DNA from: Candidatus Poribacteria bacterium
GTDB lineage: Bacteria; Poribacteria; WGA-4E; WGA-3G
Length of the DNA stretch: 33,711 bases
NCBI GenBank assembly: GCA_021295735.1
Contig: JAGWBU010000083.1
Coordinates: 1 to 33,711, forward strand
Reading direction: 5' to 3'
The notes under the pieces were generated by a model. It saw only the letters and a list, made by a program, of their open reading frames with translations, was not told where the DNA came from and searched no databases. The position numbers and the translations under genes are program-made. Within the stretch, counting starts at the first letter, position 1. Every line of letters starts with the position of its first letter. Positions 16,076 through 24,000 of the stretch are shown piece by piece.

Positions 16076-17116
16076 ATGGATAAATTTGATATTCATGATA
16101 ATAGTGAAGATGATTTTGGGTACAGCCTACGTCCAGAAACTTTAGATGAATTTATCGGACAAGAAAAAGCCAAAGAACAGCTTCGTATCCACATTGACGC
16201 TGTAAAAAGTAGACGTGCTGCAAAAAGTAAGCGTACTGTAAAAAGTAAGGATTATGTGTTAGAACATGTCCTCCTCGTAGGTCCCCCAGGGTTAGGTAAA
16301 ACCACGCTTGCCAAAATCATTGCTAATGAATTCGGAACGAATTTCAAACAGACAATCGGTCCGGCACTGGAACGTCTTGACCTCGCCTCAACATTGACCA
16401 GTCTTGAAGAAGGTGATATTTTATTTATTGACGAAATCCACCGAATGAAAAGGATAAGCCAAGAATCACTGTACCCTGTCCTTGAAGAATTTGAACTCGA
16501 TCTGGCTATTGGTCAAGGACCCGGCTCAGATGTTGTACAAGTTGACATTGCACCTTTCACTCTGGTGGGTGCAACAACGCGTGAAGGCATGCTTGAAGGG
16601 CCTTTTCGCACCAGAATCGGAATTTACATACATCTTGATTACTACACACCTGAAGATATCCAGCAAGTCATCCGTATCAACAGTGCAAAACTCAATATTA
16701 AAATAGAAGAAGACGCAGAATACGCTTTAGCACTGCGCGCACGCGGCACTATGCGAATTGCTAATAAACTCCTTGCTAACGTCAGAGACTATGCCCAAGT
16801 TAAAAGTGGTGGTGTTTTGACGCTTGATGTTGTAGAGGAAGCATTGGAATTCTTCGGTATTGATGAAAGAGGTTTTAACGCTCAAGATTATACTTACTTT
16901 CGTGTATTGATTCAGAATTTCAATGGTCGTGCTGGGCGTAAAGCACTCGCTATCGCACTCAGCGAAGATGAACGAACAATAGAAGAAGTTTATGAACCCC
17001 ATTATATTAAAGAGGGATTCCTGAAACCTACACCGAGCGGACGTGTCGCAACTGAAGCAGCTTATGAATACTTCGGATATCCGATAAGCAAACATCCAAC
17101 GCTTTTTGACTTATGA
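16076..17116 (+). CDS. ruvB: Holliday junction branch migration helicase RuvB
   Basis: 346 residues, AAA+ motor of the RuvABC complex. Walker A GPPGLGKT at 69-76, Walker B and DEIH around 115-122, sensor VGATTREGML, and the C-terminal winged helix ending FLKPTPSGRVATEAAYEYFG. Between the helix DAVKSRR and the first core strand is a short lysine-rich insert, with KSK repeated at 50-52 and 56-58, absent from E. coli RuvB. It is the only gene in the window ending in TGA. Ribosome site CAGGA, 8 bases before the ATG. Confidence 0.97.
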   Translation: MDKFDIHDNSEDDFGYSLRPETLDEFIGQEKAKEQLRIHIDAVKSRRAAKSKRTVKSKDYVLEHVLLVGPPGLGKTTLAKIIANEFGTNFKQTIGPALERLDLASTLTSLEEGDILFIDEIHRMKRISQESLYPVLEEFELDLAIGQGPGSDVVQVDIAPFTLVGATTREGMLEGPFRTRIGIYIHLDYYTPEDIQQVIRINSAKLNIKIEEDAEYALALRARGTMRIANKLLANVRDYAQVKSGGVLTLDVVEEALEFFGIDERGFNAQDYTYFRVLIQNFNGRAGRKALAIALSEDERTIEEVYEPHYIKEGFLKPTPSGRVATEAAYEYFGYPISKHPTLFDL

Positions 17117-17173
17117 CCTTTCTCAAATTTTCACATTTCATTCCGATTATCTCCTTATTCTTTATTGCAAAAT

Positions 17174-18202
17174 ATGAAACTCGCAGATTTTGATTATGAA
17201 CTACCACCAGAACGCATTGCACAAATACCGTTAAAGCATCGTGACGCGTCACGACTCTTGGTTATTGATCGAAACACACGGGAGTTTCATCATACACAAT
17301 TTTCACAGATAGGAGAATTTTTACCAAACCGCTCACTGTTAGTTTTGAACGACACAAAGGTGATCCCCGCGAGGTTAATCGGAAACAAAAGAGAGACTGG
17401 TGGAAAAATTGAATTACTTCTTATTCAAGAAAAGGAACAGGACACATGGGAAGTCCTCGCGAAACCTCGTAGAAGCCTGAGAGTGGGAACGAAGTTAGTA
17501 TTCGGTGATGGTATTTTGAAGGGAAAAGTCTTAGATAAACCTGACACAGGAAATTGCATCGTCCATTTTACCTATAATGCAACATTTTCAGAAGTTATTG
17601 CTGAAATAGGGATGACACCTTTGCCGCCTTATATTCGCCGTTCACCGAACGAAGAAGATAAGATGCGCTATCAGTCGGTTTATGCTTCTACAGAAGGTGC
17701 AATTGCCGCGCCAACAGCAGGCTTGCACTTTACGCCAGAGTTGCTTGAAGAATTGAGAGGCAATGGTATACAAACGGTAATGCTAACGCTGCACGTGGGA
17801 ATAGGGACATTTCAACCGGTTAAGGTAGAGAACGTCCAAACCCACAAGATGCATGCTGAATTTATACGCCTTGCTGAGACAGAAGCAAAACAAATTCGCA
17901 AGGCACGCGAAGCGGGTACAAAAATTGTTGCTATCGGCACAACGGTAGTAAGGGCACTCGAAACCGCTGGTGCGGACAGAACAATAAAACCTTTTAGTGG
18001 GTATAGTGAACTTTTTATTTATCCCGGTTATCAATTTAATATCGTAGATGTATTGCTTACCAATTTTCATCTACCCAAATCAACATTACTAATGCTTGTA
18101 AGTGCCTTCGCTGACAGAATTTTAATACAGAAAGCTTATGAGGAAGCACTGTTACATGAATACCGATTTTTCAGTTACGGCGATGCAATGCTAATTCTAT
18201 AA
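17174..18202 (+). CDS. queA: S-adenosylmethionine:tRNA ribosyltransferase-isomerase QueA
   Basis: 342 residues from the ATG at 17174 (an in-frame TTG at 17165 would add MQN). It transfers the ribosyl moiety of SAM to preQ1 in tRNA, making epoxyqueuosine. MKLADFDYELPPERIAQ, LLVLNDTKVIPARL, AAPTAGLHFTPELLE and the terminal YRFFSYGDAMLI are family signatures. In many genomes tgt follows; here yajC comes next, so tgt must be elsewhere. No clear ribosome site is visible. Confidence 0.97.
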   Translation: MKLADFDYELPPERIAQIPLKHRDASRLLVIDRNTREFHHTQFSQIGEFLPNRSLLVLNDTKVIPARLIGNKRETGGKIELLLIQEKEQDTWEVLAKPRRSLRVGTKLVFGDGILKGKVLDKPDTGNCIVHFTYNATFSEVIAEIGMTPLPPYIRRSPNEEDKMRYQSVYASTEGAIAAPTAGLHFTPELLEELRGNGIQTVMLTLHVGIGTFQPVKVENVQTHKMHAEFIRLAETEAKQIRKAREAGTKIVAIGTTVVRALETAGADRTIKPFSGYSELFIYPGYQFNIVDVLLTNFHLPKSTLLMLVSAFADRILIQKAYEEALLHEYRFFSYGDAMLIL

Positions 18203-18221
18203 AAACAGAAGGAGAAATATT

Positions 18222-18533
18222 ATGGCTGAAGGTGGCTCTTTAATGAGTTTGCTTTTTATGATTGTCCCTCTGATACTTATCATGTATTTTCTGATGTTTC
18301 GCCCCGAACAGAAGAGACGAAAAAAGCATCAGAATATGCTTGAGAATCTATCAAAGGGCGATGAGATCGTAACCAATGGTGGGTTGCACGGGAAAATTCT
18401 CGGTCTCAACAACGATAAGAAGTTTATTTTACTCTCTATCGGTGAAATAAACAATCAGGAGGTTAAAGTTCAAATATCGCTAAGTGCTGTTGCCTTTCTC
18501 AAAAAAGGTGGAGAACTTATTGAAGGGGAGTAG
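18222..18533 (+). CDS. yajC: Preprotein translocase accessory subunit YajC
   Basis: 103 residues. One membrane segment (about 8-27, LLFMIVPLILIMYFLMF) then the family hallmark RPEQKRRKKHQNMLENLSKGDEIVTNGGLHGKI. It associates with SecDF in the inner membrane. AAGGAG ribosome site. No secD or secF follows; instead the cluster ends by overlapping the convergent cupin gene by 17 bases. Confidence 0.96.
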   Translation: MAEGGSLMSLLFMIVPLILIMYFLMFRPEQKRRKKHQNMLENLSKGDEIVTNGGLHGKILGLNNDKKFILLSIGEINNQEVKVQISLSAVAFLKKGGELIEGE

Positions 18534-19161
18534 AATGTGTTATCAATAGCTGATAGCACTCACCTTCGTAGGTTATCAAACGCGCGCGGGTTTTTTCTGG
18601 CAACACAAGTAGATCATTGTTGTGCAGAACGATTCGCGCTGTTTTCTTTGCAGAATCAATAATTTTTAACGTTGCGGCCCCTTTTTCGCCCTTGAATCGA
18701 TAGAAACAGATCGCTTCTCCAATCATTTCAACCGAACTGTTGTTTTCTATGATGCGAAGTTGGTAATCTACCTGAGTTTTTATCTTCTCTGCTTCTAAAA
18801 TGATGGCTGCTGTATCTTTGTGTGATGATGTCTTACAAATTGCTATCTCAACCTTGTCCGACTGAGTAAGAACTTCATAAGTCGTGTGGTGCGGAATATA
18901 GGCAACACATGCATCTCCATCAAAAACATCTGCGCGCTCACCTAAAATCCCATTCGCCTTGTTACCGTTATGACCTACCAATAGCGTGCATTGCCCTTCT
19001 AATGCAATCAAGCCTACTTCACAATCATCAGAGTGATCAAAAAATGTTGATTCGGGGGCAAGATTGAGAATGCCGAACTGCAGATTTGTGATGTCTAACT
19101 CGCCAGGGTTTATTAGGTGAGTGTATCCTTCAGCAGTTGAATAATGCTTAGACATTGGCAT
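18517..19161 (-). CDS. KduI/IolB-like cupin protein, short
   Basis: 214 residues from an ATG at 19161, which overlaps the maf stop (a second ATG at 19155 is equally possible, a TTG at 19170 less so). The N-terminal two thirds resemble 5-deoxyglucuronate isomerase IolB: NLAPESTFFDHSDDCEVGLIALEGQCTLLVG, LGERADVFDGDACVAYIPHHTTYEV and VEIAIC. The family is usually about 260-270 residues with two cupin halves; here the second half is short and diverged. Inositol catabolism is possible, but other iol genes are absent. Translationally coupled to maf. Confidence 0.7.
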   Translation of the reverse strand: MPMSKHYSTAEGYTHLINPGELDITNLQFGILNLAPESTFFDHSDDCEVGLIALEGQCTLLVGHNGNKANGILGERADVFDGDACVAYIPHHTTYEVLTQSDKVEIAICKTSSHKDTAAIILEAEKIKTQVDYQLRIIENNSSVEMIGEAICFYRFKGEKGAATLKIIDSAKKTARIVLHNNDLLVLPEKTRARLITYEGECYQLLITHSTPLQ

Positions 19162-19744
19162 CAGATTCAAATTCCATTAATTGTTCAACAAGACTCGCCA
19201 ATGGAAGTCCGACAACGTTGAAATAACACCCTTCAATCCGTTTCACAAACGCTGCCCCGCGCCCTTGAATTCCGTACGCTCCGGCTTTATCCGCAGCTTC
19301 TCCACTGTCAATATAGGCAACAATCTCTGAATGGCAAAGTTCTCTAAATTGGACGTTTGTCACTTCTACCCAGGTTTTTTCTCTTTGTAATTTAGCATCA
19401 ATTACTGCGACACCGGTTACGACTTTATGGCAGGTGCCACTAAGGCGAGTCAACATTTCCTGAGCATGTATCGTGTTCTTCGGTTTGCCAAGGAGTTCAT
19501 TTTCCAATGAAACCAAAGTGTCAGCACCAATAACAATCCCTTCGGTATGGTACTCTGCCACTGATCTTGCTTTCTGGAGAGCAAGTTCTTGGGTCACTAC
19601 TTCAGAGGTTGCATTTTTGTTTGATGTAATTTCTGGTATGTTGCTGGGGAATATCTCAAATTTCAACCCAATTTGAGATAATAGATCGGCGCGGCGCGGG
19701 GAAGCAGAAGCTAAGATGAGCCGTGGAAACTTCAACATAGACAT
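19148..19744 (-). CDS. maf: Maf family nucleoside triphosphate pyrophosphatase
   Basis: 198 residues. Hydrolyses non-canonical or pyrimidine nucleoside triphosphates to monophosphates. LILASASPRRADLLSQIG (about 9-26) is the substrate-binding signature; GADTLVSLENELLGKP and SGEAADKAGAYGIQGRGA complete the active site. Middle gene of a three-gene minus-strand operon with the 91-residue protein and the IolB-like cupin; its stop codon overlaps the next start. Confidence 0.95.
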   Translation of the reverse strand: MSMLKFPRLILASASPRRADLLSQIGLKFEIFPSNIPEITSNKNATSEVVTQELALQKARSVAEYHTEGIVIGADTLVSLENELLGKPKNTIHAQEMLTRLSGTCHKVVTGVAVIDAKLQREKTWVEVTNVQFRELCHSEIVAYIDSGEAADKAGAYGIQGRGAAFVKRIEGCYFNVVGLPLASLVEQLMEFESDANV

Positions 19745-19751
19745 GGTACTG

Positions 19752-20027
19752 TTATTTTAGGCAATACCATTGAGCGCTGTTTCTATCCTGAATCTGCAAT
19801 AGTTCCGCGTCTATTAATTCAGTGATGCCTTTATCAATCTCTGTTTTTGAAAATCCGACTTTTGAGAGAAGCTCATCGCGATTCGGTGTTTGGAACCACT
19901 CTGATTTTTCAAGAGAATCTGATTTTCCTCGAAAAACTTCCAGAGCACTATAAAGCCGCAAAGTTTTTGCAGAAAGTCCAACGAGTGGGTTTATATTAGC
20001 GTAGAATTCAACTGATTGTGTTTGCAT
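19752..20027 (-). CDS. Small protein, possible winged helix
   Basis: 91 residues, family not recognised. It has a good GAGGGCGG ribosome site and ends 7 bases before maf. The pattern NRDELLSKVGFSKTEIDKGITELIDAELLQIQ followed by QWYCLK reads like a helix-turn-helix with a winged beta-hairpin, as in small DNA-binding proteins. No cysteine pairs or membrane segment. It might regulate its operon; this is inference from fold-like pattern only. Confidence 0.65.
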   Translation of the reverse strand: MQTQSVEFYANINPLVGLSAKTLRLYSALEVFRGKSDSLEKSEWFQTPNRDELLSKVGFSKTEIDKGITELIDAELLQIQDRNSAQWYCLK

Positions 20028-20168
20028 TTTTCCGCCCTCAATAACTATAGATTACCTGGTACATTAGTAATAACGCCTTTATCAAAAAATTGGTTACAAA
20101 AATATAACTTTGTACAGAATATTTGCCAATTCTGTATTGTAGTTGCACAATTCACGCGTCCTTACATT

Positions 20169-20195
20169 TTGTAGGAGCGACCTCCTGGTCGTGAC
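20169..20195. repeat. TTGTAGGAG-led hairpin, copy 3
   Basis: TTGTAGGAG then CGACC-tcct-GGTCG and TGAC. It shares CTTACATTT plus the lead sequence with the copy at 10544, but the stem is unrelated in sequence. Confidence 0.5.
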
Positions 20196-20205
20196 ATATT
20201 TCCTA

Positions 20206-20249
20206 ATCCACGGAATCTACGTAATCCGACAAATCTGAGATTCAAACAA
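20206..20249. repeat. 44-base dispersed repeat
   Basis: Begins ATCCACGGAATCTACGTAAT and ends GAGATTCAAACAA. It matches the repeat at 11204-11247 at roughly three quarters of positions without gaps. The end is related to the GTGATTCAGACA string that also forms the inverted repeat at 23362-23495. Confidence 0.55.
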
Positions 20250-20284
20250 TTACCAATTACTTACACCTCATCTTAAAATCGGAC

Positions 20285-20313
20285 TTGACAAAAATGTTTG
20301 CATAGGGTAAAGT
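20285..20313 (+). promoter_or_regulatory. Promoter for the DegT-family gene
   Basis: Perfect -35 TTGACA (20285-20290), 17-bp spacer, -10-like TAAAGT (20308-20313). The transcript would start about 30 bases before the ATG at 20350, which has GGAG upstream. Confidence 0.5.
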
Positions 20314-20349
20314 ATCACAAATCCTGATATTGGCAAATGGAGAGTAAAG

Positions 20350-21609
20350 ATGTCAGAGCGTTTAGCAATAGATGGGGGAACACCTATTATCGCGGAACCG
20401 ATTCCAGGGGGAATGCACGGACCGAGTGTCATAGACGAACGTGAAATTGATGCTGTTACAGAAGTCCTACGAAGTGGAAAACTCTTTAGATTTGTTGAAA
20501 ATTCTAATGTAGCCGCCTTTGAGCAAGAAGCGGCAGCACGTCTCGGTGTCAACCATGCTTTGATGGTGAATTCCGGCACATCGGCTATCATCTGTGCACT
20601 CACAGGCGTAGGCATTGGTCCGGGTGATGAAGTTATTTTACCCGGCTATACCTTTATCGCAACTGCAGCTGCTATCGTCGGCGTTGGGGCGATTCCCGTC
20701 ATTGCAGAAATCGACGATTCGCTGGGATTGGATCCAGCTGATGTAGAACAGAAAATAACACCACACACCAAAGCAATTTTACCTGTTCACATGCAGGGTG
20801 TGCCGTGTCGTCTTGAAGCAATTCTGGAGATCGCACAAAAGCACAATCTCAAAGTTGTTGAAGATTGTTGCCAATGTGTAGGCGGACAGTATAAAGGGAA
20901 ATATGCTGGTACTTGGGGCGATGCAGGTGCATGGAGTTTAAACTACTTCAAGATAATTACGTGTGGGGAAGGTGGTTTAGTGTTTTCTGATGATTACGAC
21001 ACTTATGAACGTGCCGCGTTTGCTTCTGAACCCGGTCTCCCAATGTGGATGAGCGATTCCGAATGGCAAAACAAACCATTCTCTTGTCAAACCTATCGAC
21101 CTGGCGAAATTTTAGGCGCTATTGCACGCGTGCAGCTCTCAAAACTGGATGATATTCTGGGACATACGCGTCAGCTTAAAAAGGCGTTTATTGCTGAACT
21201 CTCTGAAAACCCAAAAGGGTACATACGCCAACATGTAGATGATCCAAGCGGAGAGTGTGGCATTAGTGCCGCGATTATCGTGCGCGACGTAGAACTCGCC
21301 AAAAAGTATACCGAGGCACTCAGAGCAGAAGGATTAGGTGCAGGCACCGCCTATAACGAAGGTTTCCCTGACAGACATATTTTTACCTATTGGGATTCCA
21401 TTCTGTTTAAGCATTCACCGAACGAGGCAGGTTACCCGTGGAGTGACCCGCGATACAAAGGAAATGTTGAATATTCGCGGGAAATGTGTCCAGAAACGCT
21501 TTCTATTCTCGGTCGTGCGTTAAGGTTTGGGTTTAACGTAAATATGCAGGAGGATCATACACGGTTAATGGCAGCCGCTATCAATAAAGTTGACGATGCC
21601 CTGGGATAA
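20350..21609 (+). CDS. DegT/DnrJ/EryC1/StrS family aminotransferase
   Basis: 419 residues, PLP-dependent fold type I. MVNSGTSAIICAL (phosphate contact), DEVILPGYTFIATAAAI, VEDCCQCVGG (the usual EDxAQ region, with Cys where Ala is common) and the PLP lysine Lys201 in NYFKIITCGEGG are visible. Family members aminate keto-sugars or make cyclitols. The start LAIDGGTPIIAEP is common among DegT proteins of uncultivated bacteria acting on sugars. It is a single gene; substrate unknown. Confidence 0.92.
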   Translation: MSERLAIDGGTPIIAEPIPGGMHGPSVIDEREIDAVTEVLRSGKLFRFVENSNVAAFEQEAAARLGVNHALMVNSGTSAIICALTGVGIGPGDEVILPGYTFIATAAAIVGVGAIPVIAEIDDSLGLDPADVEQKITPHTKAILPVHMQGVPCRLEAILEIAQKHNLKVVEDCCQCVGGQYKGKYAGTWGDAGAWSLNYFKIITCGEGGLVFSDDYDTYERAAFASEPGLPMWMSDSEWQNKPFSCQTYRPGEILGAIARVQLSKLDDILGHTRQLKKAFIAELSENPKGYIRQHVDDPSGECGISAAIIVRDVELAKKYTEALRAEGLGAGTAYNEGFPDRHIFTYWDSILFKHSPNEAGYPWSDPRYKGNVEYSREMCPETLSILGRALRFGFNVNMQEDHTRLMAAAINKVDDALG

Positions 21610-21637
21610 AACAGCGTTCAAGTTGAGCCTCTAAGCA

Positions 21638-22405
21638 TTATTGGATAGAGGTTGAGATAATATCAGTGCGTCTTGAGATTTCAACAAATCCTAACTTTTG
21701 TGCAGTCCGAAGCGAAGCAACGTTTTCTGCACCGCAACTCCAGACAGGAACCTTGCCAATAGCCTGAATCTGTTGTGCAACGAGAGATGCAGCTGAGGTA
21801 GCATAGCCCTTTCCTCGCCATTCCTCTAATGTGAATATACTTATACCACCATGCAAATCCGTGTGGGCATAAGTACGGGCAATAGAGACAATGCTATCGT
21901 TCACAATTGCAGCAGCAACGAGACCATCTGTTAATACCTCTTGAGGTGTTTGAAAAGAGTATCCCTGAACTCCCGCTGAAGCCTTTGCTAAATGTTCTAC
22001 ATCTGCCAAAGTTAATAATCGAACCTCCTCATTAGAATAAGGACAAACGGGCTTTAATAGAGCTTGATGGATTTCAACATTATACTTAATAGATATGCCT
22101 GTTTTTGCTGTTAAATATTGCCCAAGGGTTTCGGCATATACTGGGTCAACGTTGATAATGAGACGTTCCAAACCTGTCTGAAATTCTAACAAATGCCACA
22201 AAGCATCTACGTTTGTAGCAAAGCAGAACGCATCATCATCATAAAACGTATCAATAACTAAAGCAGCGGTTATGTGTGGAAGATCACCGAAGACATAAGC
22301 ACGACACATCCCCTGTTTCAGACAGTCTAAAACATTCAACGTTCTCGGCGTATCACCGATAACATCTGCTAAAATAAGACATTCTTCAGGTGTTAGTTTT
22401 TCCAT
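21638..22405 (-). CDS. GNAT family N-acetyltransferase
   Basis: 255 residues. The C-terminal half is a GNAT domain: FTLEEWRGKGYATSAASLVAQQI carries the acetyl-CoA loop (R-G-K-G-Y/A) and CGAENVASLRTAQKLGFVEI is the motif B end. The N-terminal half (to about 120) is diverged and resembles the substrate-side domain of GNAT-acetyltransferase/FR47-like proteins. It diverges from the MBL gene with only 26 bases between starts. Substrate unknown. Confidence 0.87.
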   Translation of the reverse strand: MEKLTPEECLILADVIGDTPRTLNVLDCLKQGMCRAYVFGDLPHITAALVIDTFYDDDAFCFATNVDALWHLLEFQTGLERLIINVDPVYAETLGQYLTAKTGISIKYNVEIHQALLKPVCPYSNEEVRLLTLADVEHLAKASAGVQGYSFQTPQEVLTDGLVAAAIVNDSIVSIARTYAHTDLHGGISIFTLEEWRGKGYATSAASLVAQQIQAIGKVPVWSCGAENVASLRTAQKLGFVEISRRTDIISTSIQ

Positions 22406-22431
22406 TGTTTTGATGAAAGGATTATTTGTGA

Positions 22432-23226
22432 ATGAAGATTACGATTTTGGGTTCAGGTACTTCAACAGGTGTACCTGAGTATAAATGTGAGTGCGAAACT
22501 TGTCAAGATTCTATGCAGGTTGGGTCAAAAAACTATCGCACGCGTTCGTCTGTACATATTGAAAAGGATGGAAAACATCTCCAATTTGACCTCGGTCCAA
22601 ACTTCATGGATCAAATTAATCGGAATAAGATTGAATGGATAGATGCAGTCATCTTTACGCACTGCCATGCAGACCATATCAGTGGAACAAACGACATCGT
22701 AATGCCGTGCCGAAAACAGCGGATGGATATGCCTATCTACGGTCCCGAACAGACAATTGAGATTCTGCAACGCAACTTTTATTATATGTTTACCAAAGAA
22801 ACGTTCCAAGGCGGCGGTGTAGGACACTTACTACCGAACGTTGTTGATGGCAGGTTCCAATTGCACGGTTTTGACATCACACCTATTCCAGTAGAACATG
22901 GAAACGTTGACACATACGGCTATCGAATTGACAACTTCGGGTACATACCAGATATAAAACTATTACCAGAAACATCGCAAGCATTGCTGGAGGGGATAGA
23001 GGTTTTAGTAATTGATGCCTTAAGTTTCAACCCGGGACATCCAACGCATCAATCGGTTGGACAGGCATTGGAGATTAGTGCAGCCTTACAACCGAAAGAG
23101 ACCTATTTTACGCATATTATGCACCGACTTGACCATCGGTATTTCAAGGAGCAGTGCGCGGAGCAGAACATTGAACTCCCCGATAACGCCTACCTCGCCT
23201 ATGATGGACAAGTGATTATGTTGTAA
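22432..23226 (+). CDS. PhnP-like metallo-beta-lactamase-fold hydrolase
   Basis: 264 residues. Start MKITILGSGTSTGVP, a cysteine cluster Cys19-x-Cys21-x2-Cys24 like the structural zinc site of PhnP, the metal motif THCHADH (His77, His79, Asp81, His82), VEHGNVDTYGYRI and the C-terminal THIMHRLDH. PhnP is a cyclic phosphodiesterase of phosphonate breakdown; many relatives outside phn operons have unknown substrates, and no phn genes are here. AAAGGA ribosome site. Confidence 0.9.
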   Translation: MKITILGSGTSTGVPEYKCECETCQDSMQVGSKNYRTRSSVHIEKDGKHLQFDLGPNFMDQINRNKIEWIDAVIFTHCHADHISGTNDIVMPCRKQRMDMPIYGPEQTIEILQRNFYYMFTKETFQGGGVGHLLPNVVDGRFQLHGFDITPIPVEHGNVDTYGYRIDNFGYIPDIKLLPETSQALLEGIEVLVIDALSFNPGHPTHQSVGQALEISAALQPKETYFTHIMHRLDHRYFKEQCAEQNIELPDNAYLAYDGQVIML

Positions 23227-23361
23227 TACCAAATTAACGGGATTTGTTTCATTTTTCTGGGTAGACAGCGCGCTTACATGAGGATTAAAAATATATTTCG
23301 GTAATTTCTAACGATAGACATCTTGTTTTATCTTTTTCTTGTGTGAGGTTCATTATCTTGT

Positions 23362-23495
23362 TGTCTGAATCACGGAAGGCACGGAGTTCACGGAAGTCCT
23401 TTCTATTCATTTATGTTTCTTCTCAGCAGAAATAGTAATGAAACGGAAATGCTTCTGCGTCTTCCGCGTTCTCTGCGCCTTCCGTGATTCAGACA
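23362..23495. repeat. 35-base inverted repeat, 19 bp perfect
   Basis: TGTCTGAATCACGGAAGGC (23362-23380) is perfectly inverted at 23477-23495; the pairing extends imperfectly to 35 bases on each side (to 23396 and from 23461). The GTGATTCAGACA end is shared with the repeat at 11204-11247. Confidence 0.65.
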
Positions 23496-23568
23496 GAAAA
23501 GGGATATCAAAGCGCGCCTACAAGTTGAAGCAAGTTAATTGAGGGGTGTGCATAAATAATTCCGATGT

Positions 23569-23665
23569 TATAGTAAAACCTATAATTAATGGGACACTTC
23601 TATTGTCTATTATCTTTCCAAGACAAGTTTATCAAAGTGTCCCAATAATTTCAAAGTTCACTATA
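23569..23665. mobile_element. TATAGT-ended palindromic element, copy 2
   Basis: 97 bp, almost entirely inverted repeat: the left arm 23569-23599 starts TATAGTAAAACC and ends GGGACACTT; the right arm 23635-23665 starts AAGTGTCCCAATAATT and ends TTCACTATA. Nested within the element at 23541-23874. Confidence 0.7.
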
Positions 23666-23726
23666 AATATGTGCTTAAAGGTAGTCCGCACACGCCGTGG
23701 GTTTCCGTCCACAAGTTCAAAGAGGC

Positions 23727-23775
23727 GCAGCATGCCACACGGCGTTGATTTGGCGCATGCTGCGTTGATTTGGCA
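23727..23775. repeat. GCAGCATGC hairpin with GCGTTGATTTGG in the loop
   Basis: GCAGCATGC (23727-23735) and GCATGCTGC (23755-23763) are the same stem as at 10791-10815, but the 19-base loop now contains GGCGTTGATTTGG, and a second GCGTTGATTTGGCA follows. Confidence 0.55.
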
Positions 23776-23915
23776 GTGAATTGCGCGACTACAAACGGCA
23801 TTTCTATAAATCAAGCGGCGCCTGGCGTCTGTCCCTGTCTGTGTTGATGCGCCAAATATTTATGCATACTCCTCAGTTAATTTGGTATAATTAGTTTGCA
23901 GTTATCGGTTAAAGC

Positions 23916-23959
23916 AATCAACACCGAATACCGTAAGCGGATTCGGTGTTGATTTTTGG
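23916..23959. terminator. Strong hairpin between convergent MBL and efflux adaptor genes
   Basis: AATCAACACCGAAT (23916-23929) and ATTCGGTGTTGATT (23941-23954) form a perfect 14-bp stem around ACCGTAAGCGG, followed by TTTGGC on the plus strand. It lies between two genes transcribed toward each other and probably ends both. Its loop and GTTGATTT arms resemble the dispersed hairpin family, so it may be a recruited repeat. Confidence 0.6.
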
Positions 23960-24000
23960 CAAACGAAAATCGTTTCAGCAATTACAGTAATATCTATTCT

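Larger units (their letters stand above)
20028..20349. other. Intergenic region with two dispersed repeats
   Basis: No gene. The left half is AT-rich and must hold the promoter of the maf operon, though I see no clear hexamers. The right half holds a TTGTAGGAG-led hairpin (20169-20195), a 44-base dispersed repeat (20206-20249) and the promoter of the DegT gene. Confidence 0.6.
23533..23882. mobile_element. Miniature transposon-like element with 8-bp target duplication
   Basis: Element 23541-23874 (334 bp) with ends GAGGGGTGTGCATAAATA (23541-23558) and TATTTATGCATACTCCTC (23857-23874), matching at 16 of 18 positions as inverted repeats. Both are flanked directly by AGTTAATT (23533-23540 and 23875-23882). 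The GGGTGTG ends relate it to the element at 442-567. It encloses another element (23569-23665) and a hairpin cluster, and carries no gene. Confidence 0.75.
23226..23888. repeat. Outer 13-bp inverted repeat enclosing nested elements
   Basis: ATACCAAATTAAC (23226-23238) and GTTAATTTGGTAT (23876-23888) are exact inverses. The left one begins 1 base before the end of the MBL gene's TAA. The right one overlaps the target duplication of the element at 23541-23874, suggesting that this element inserted into a pre-existing palindromic element of about 320 bp. Confidence 0.5.

Noticed and set aside
23546-23814. Open frames of 60-77 codons within the nested elements
   Set aside because: They cover inverted repeats and hairpins and do not look like a transposase.
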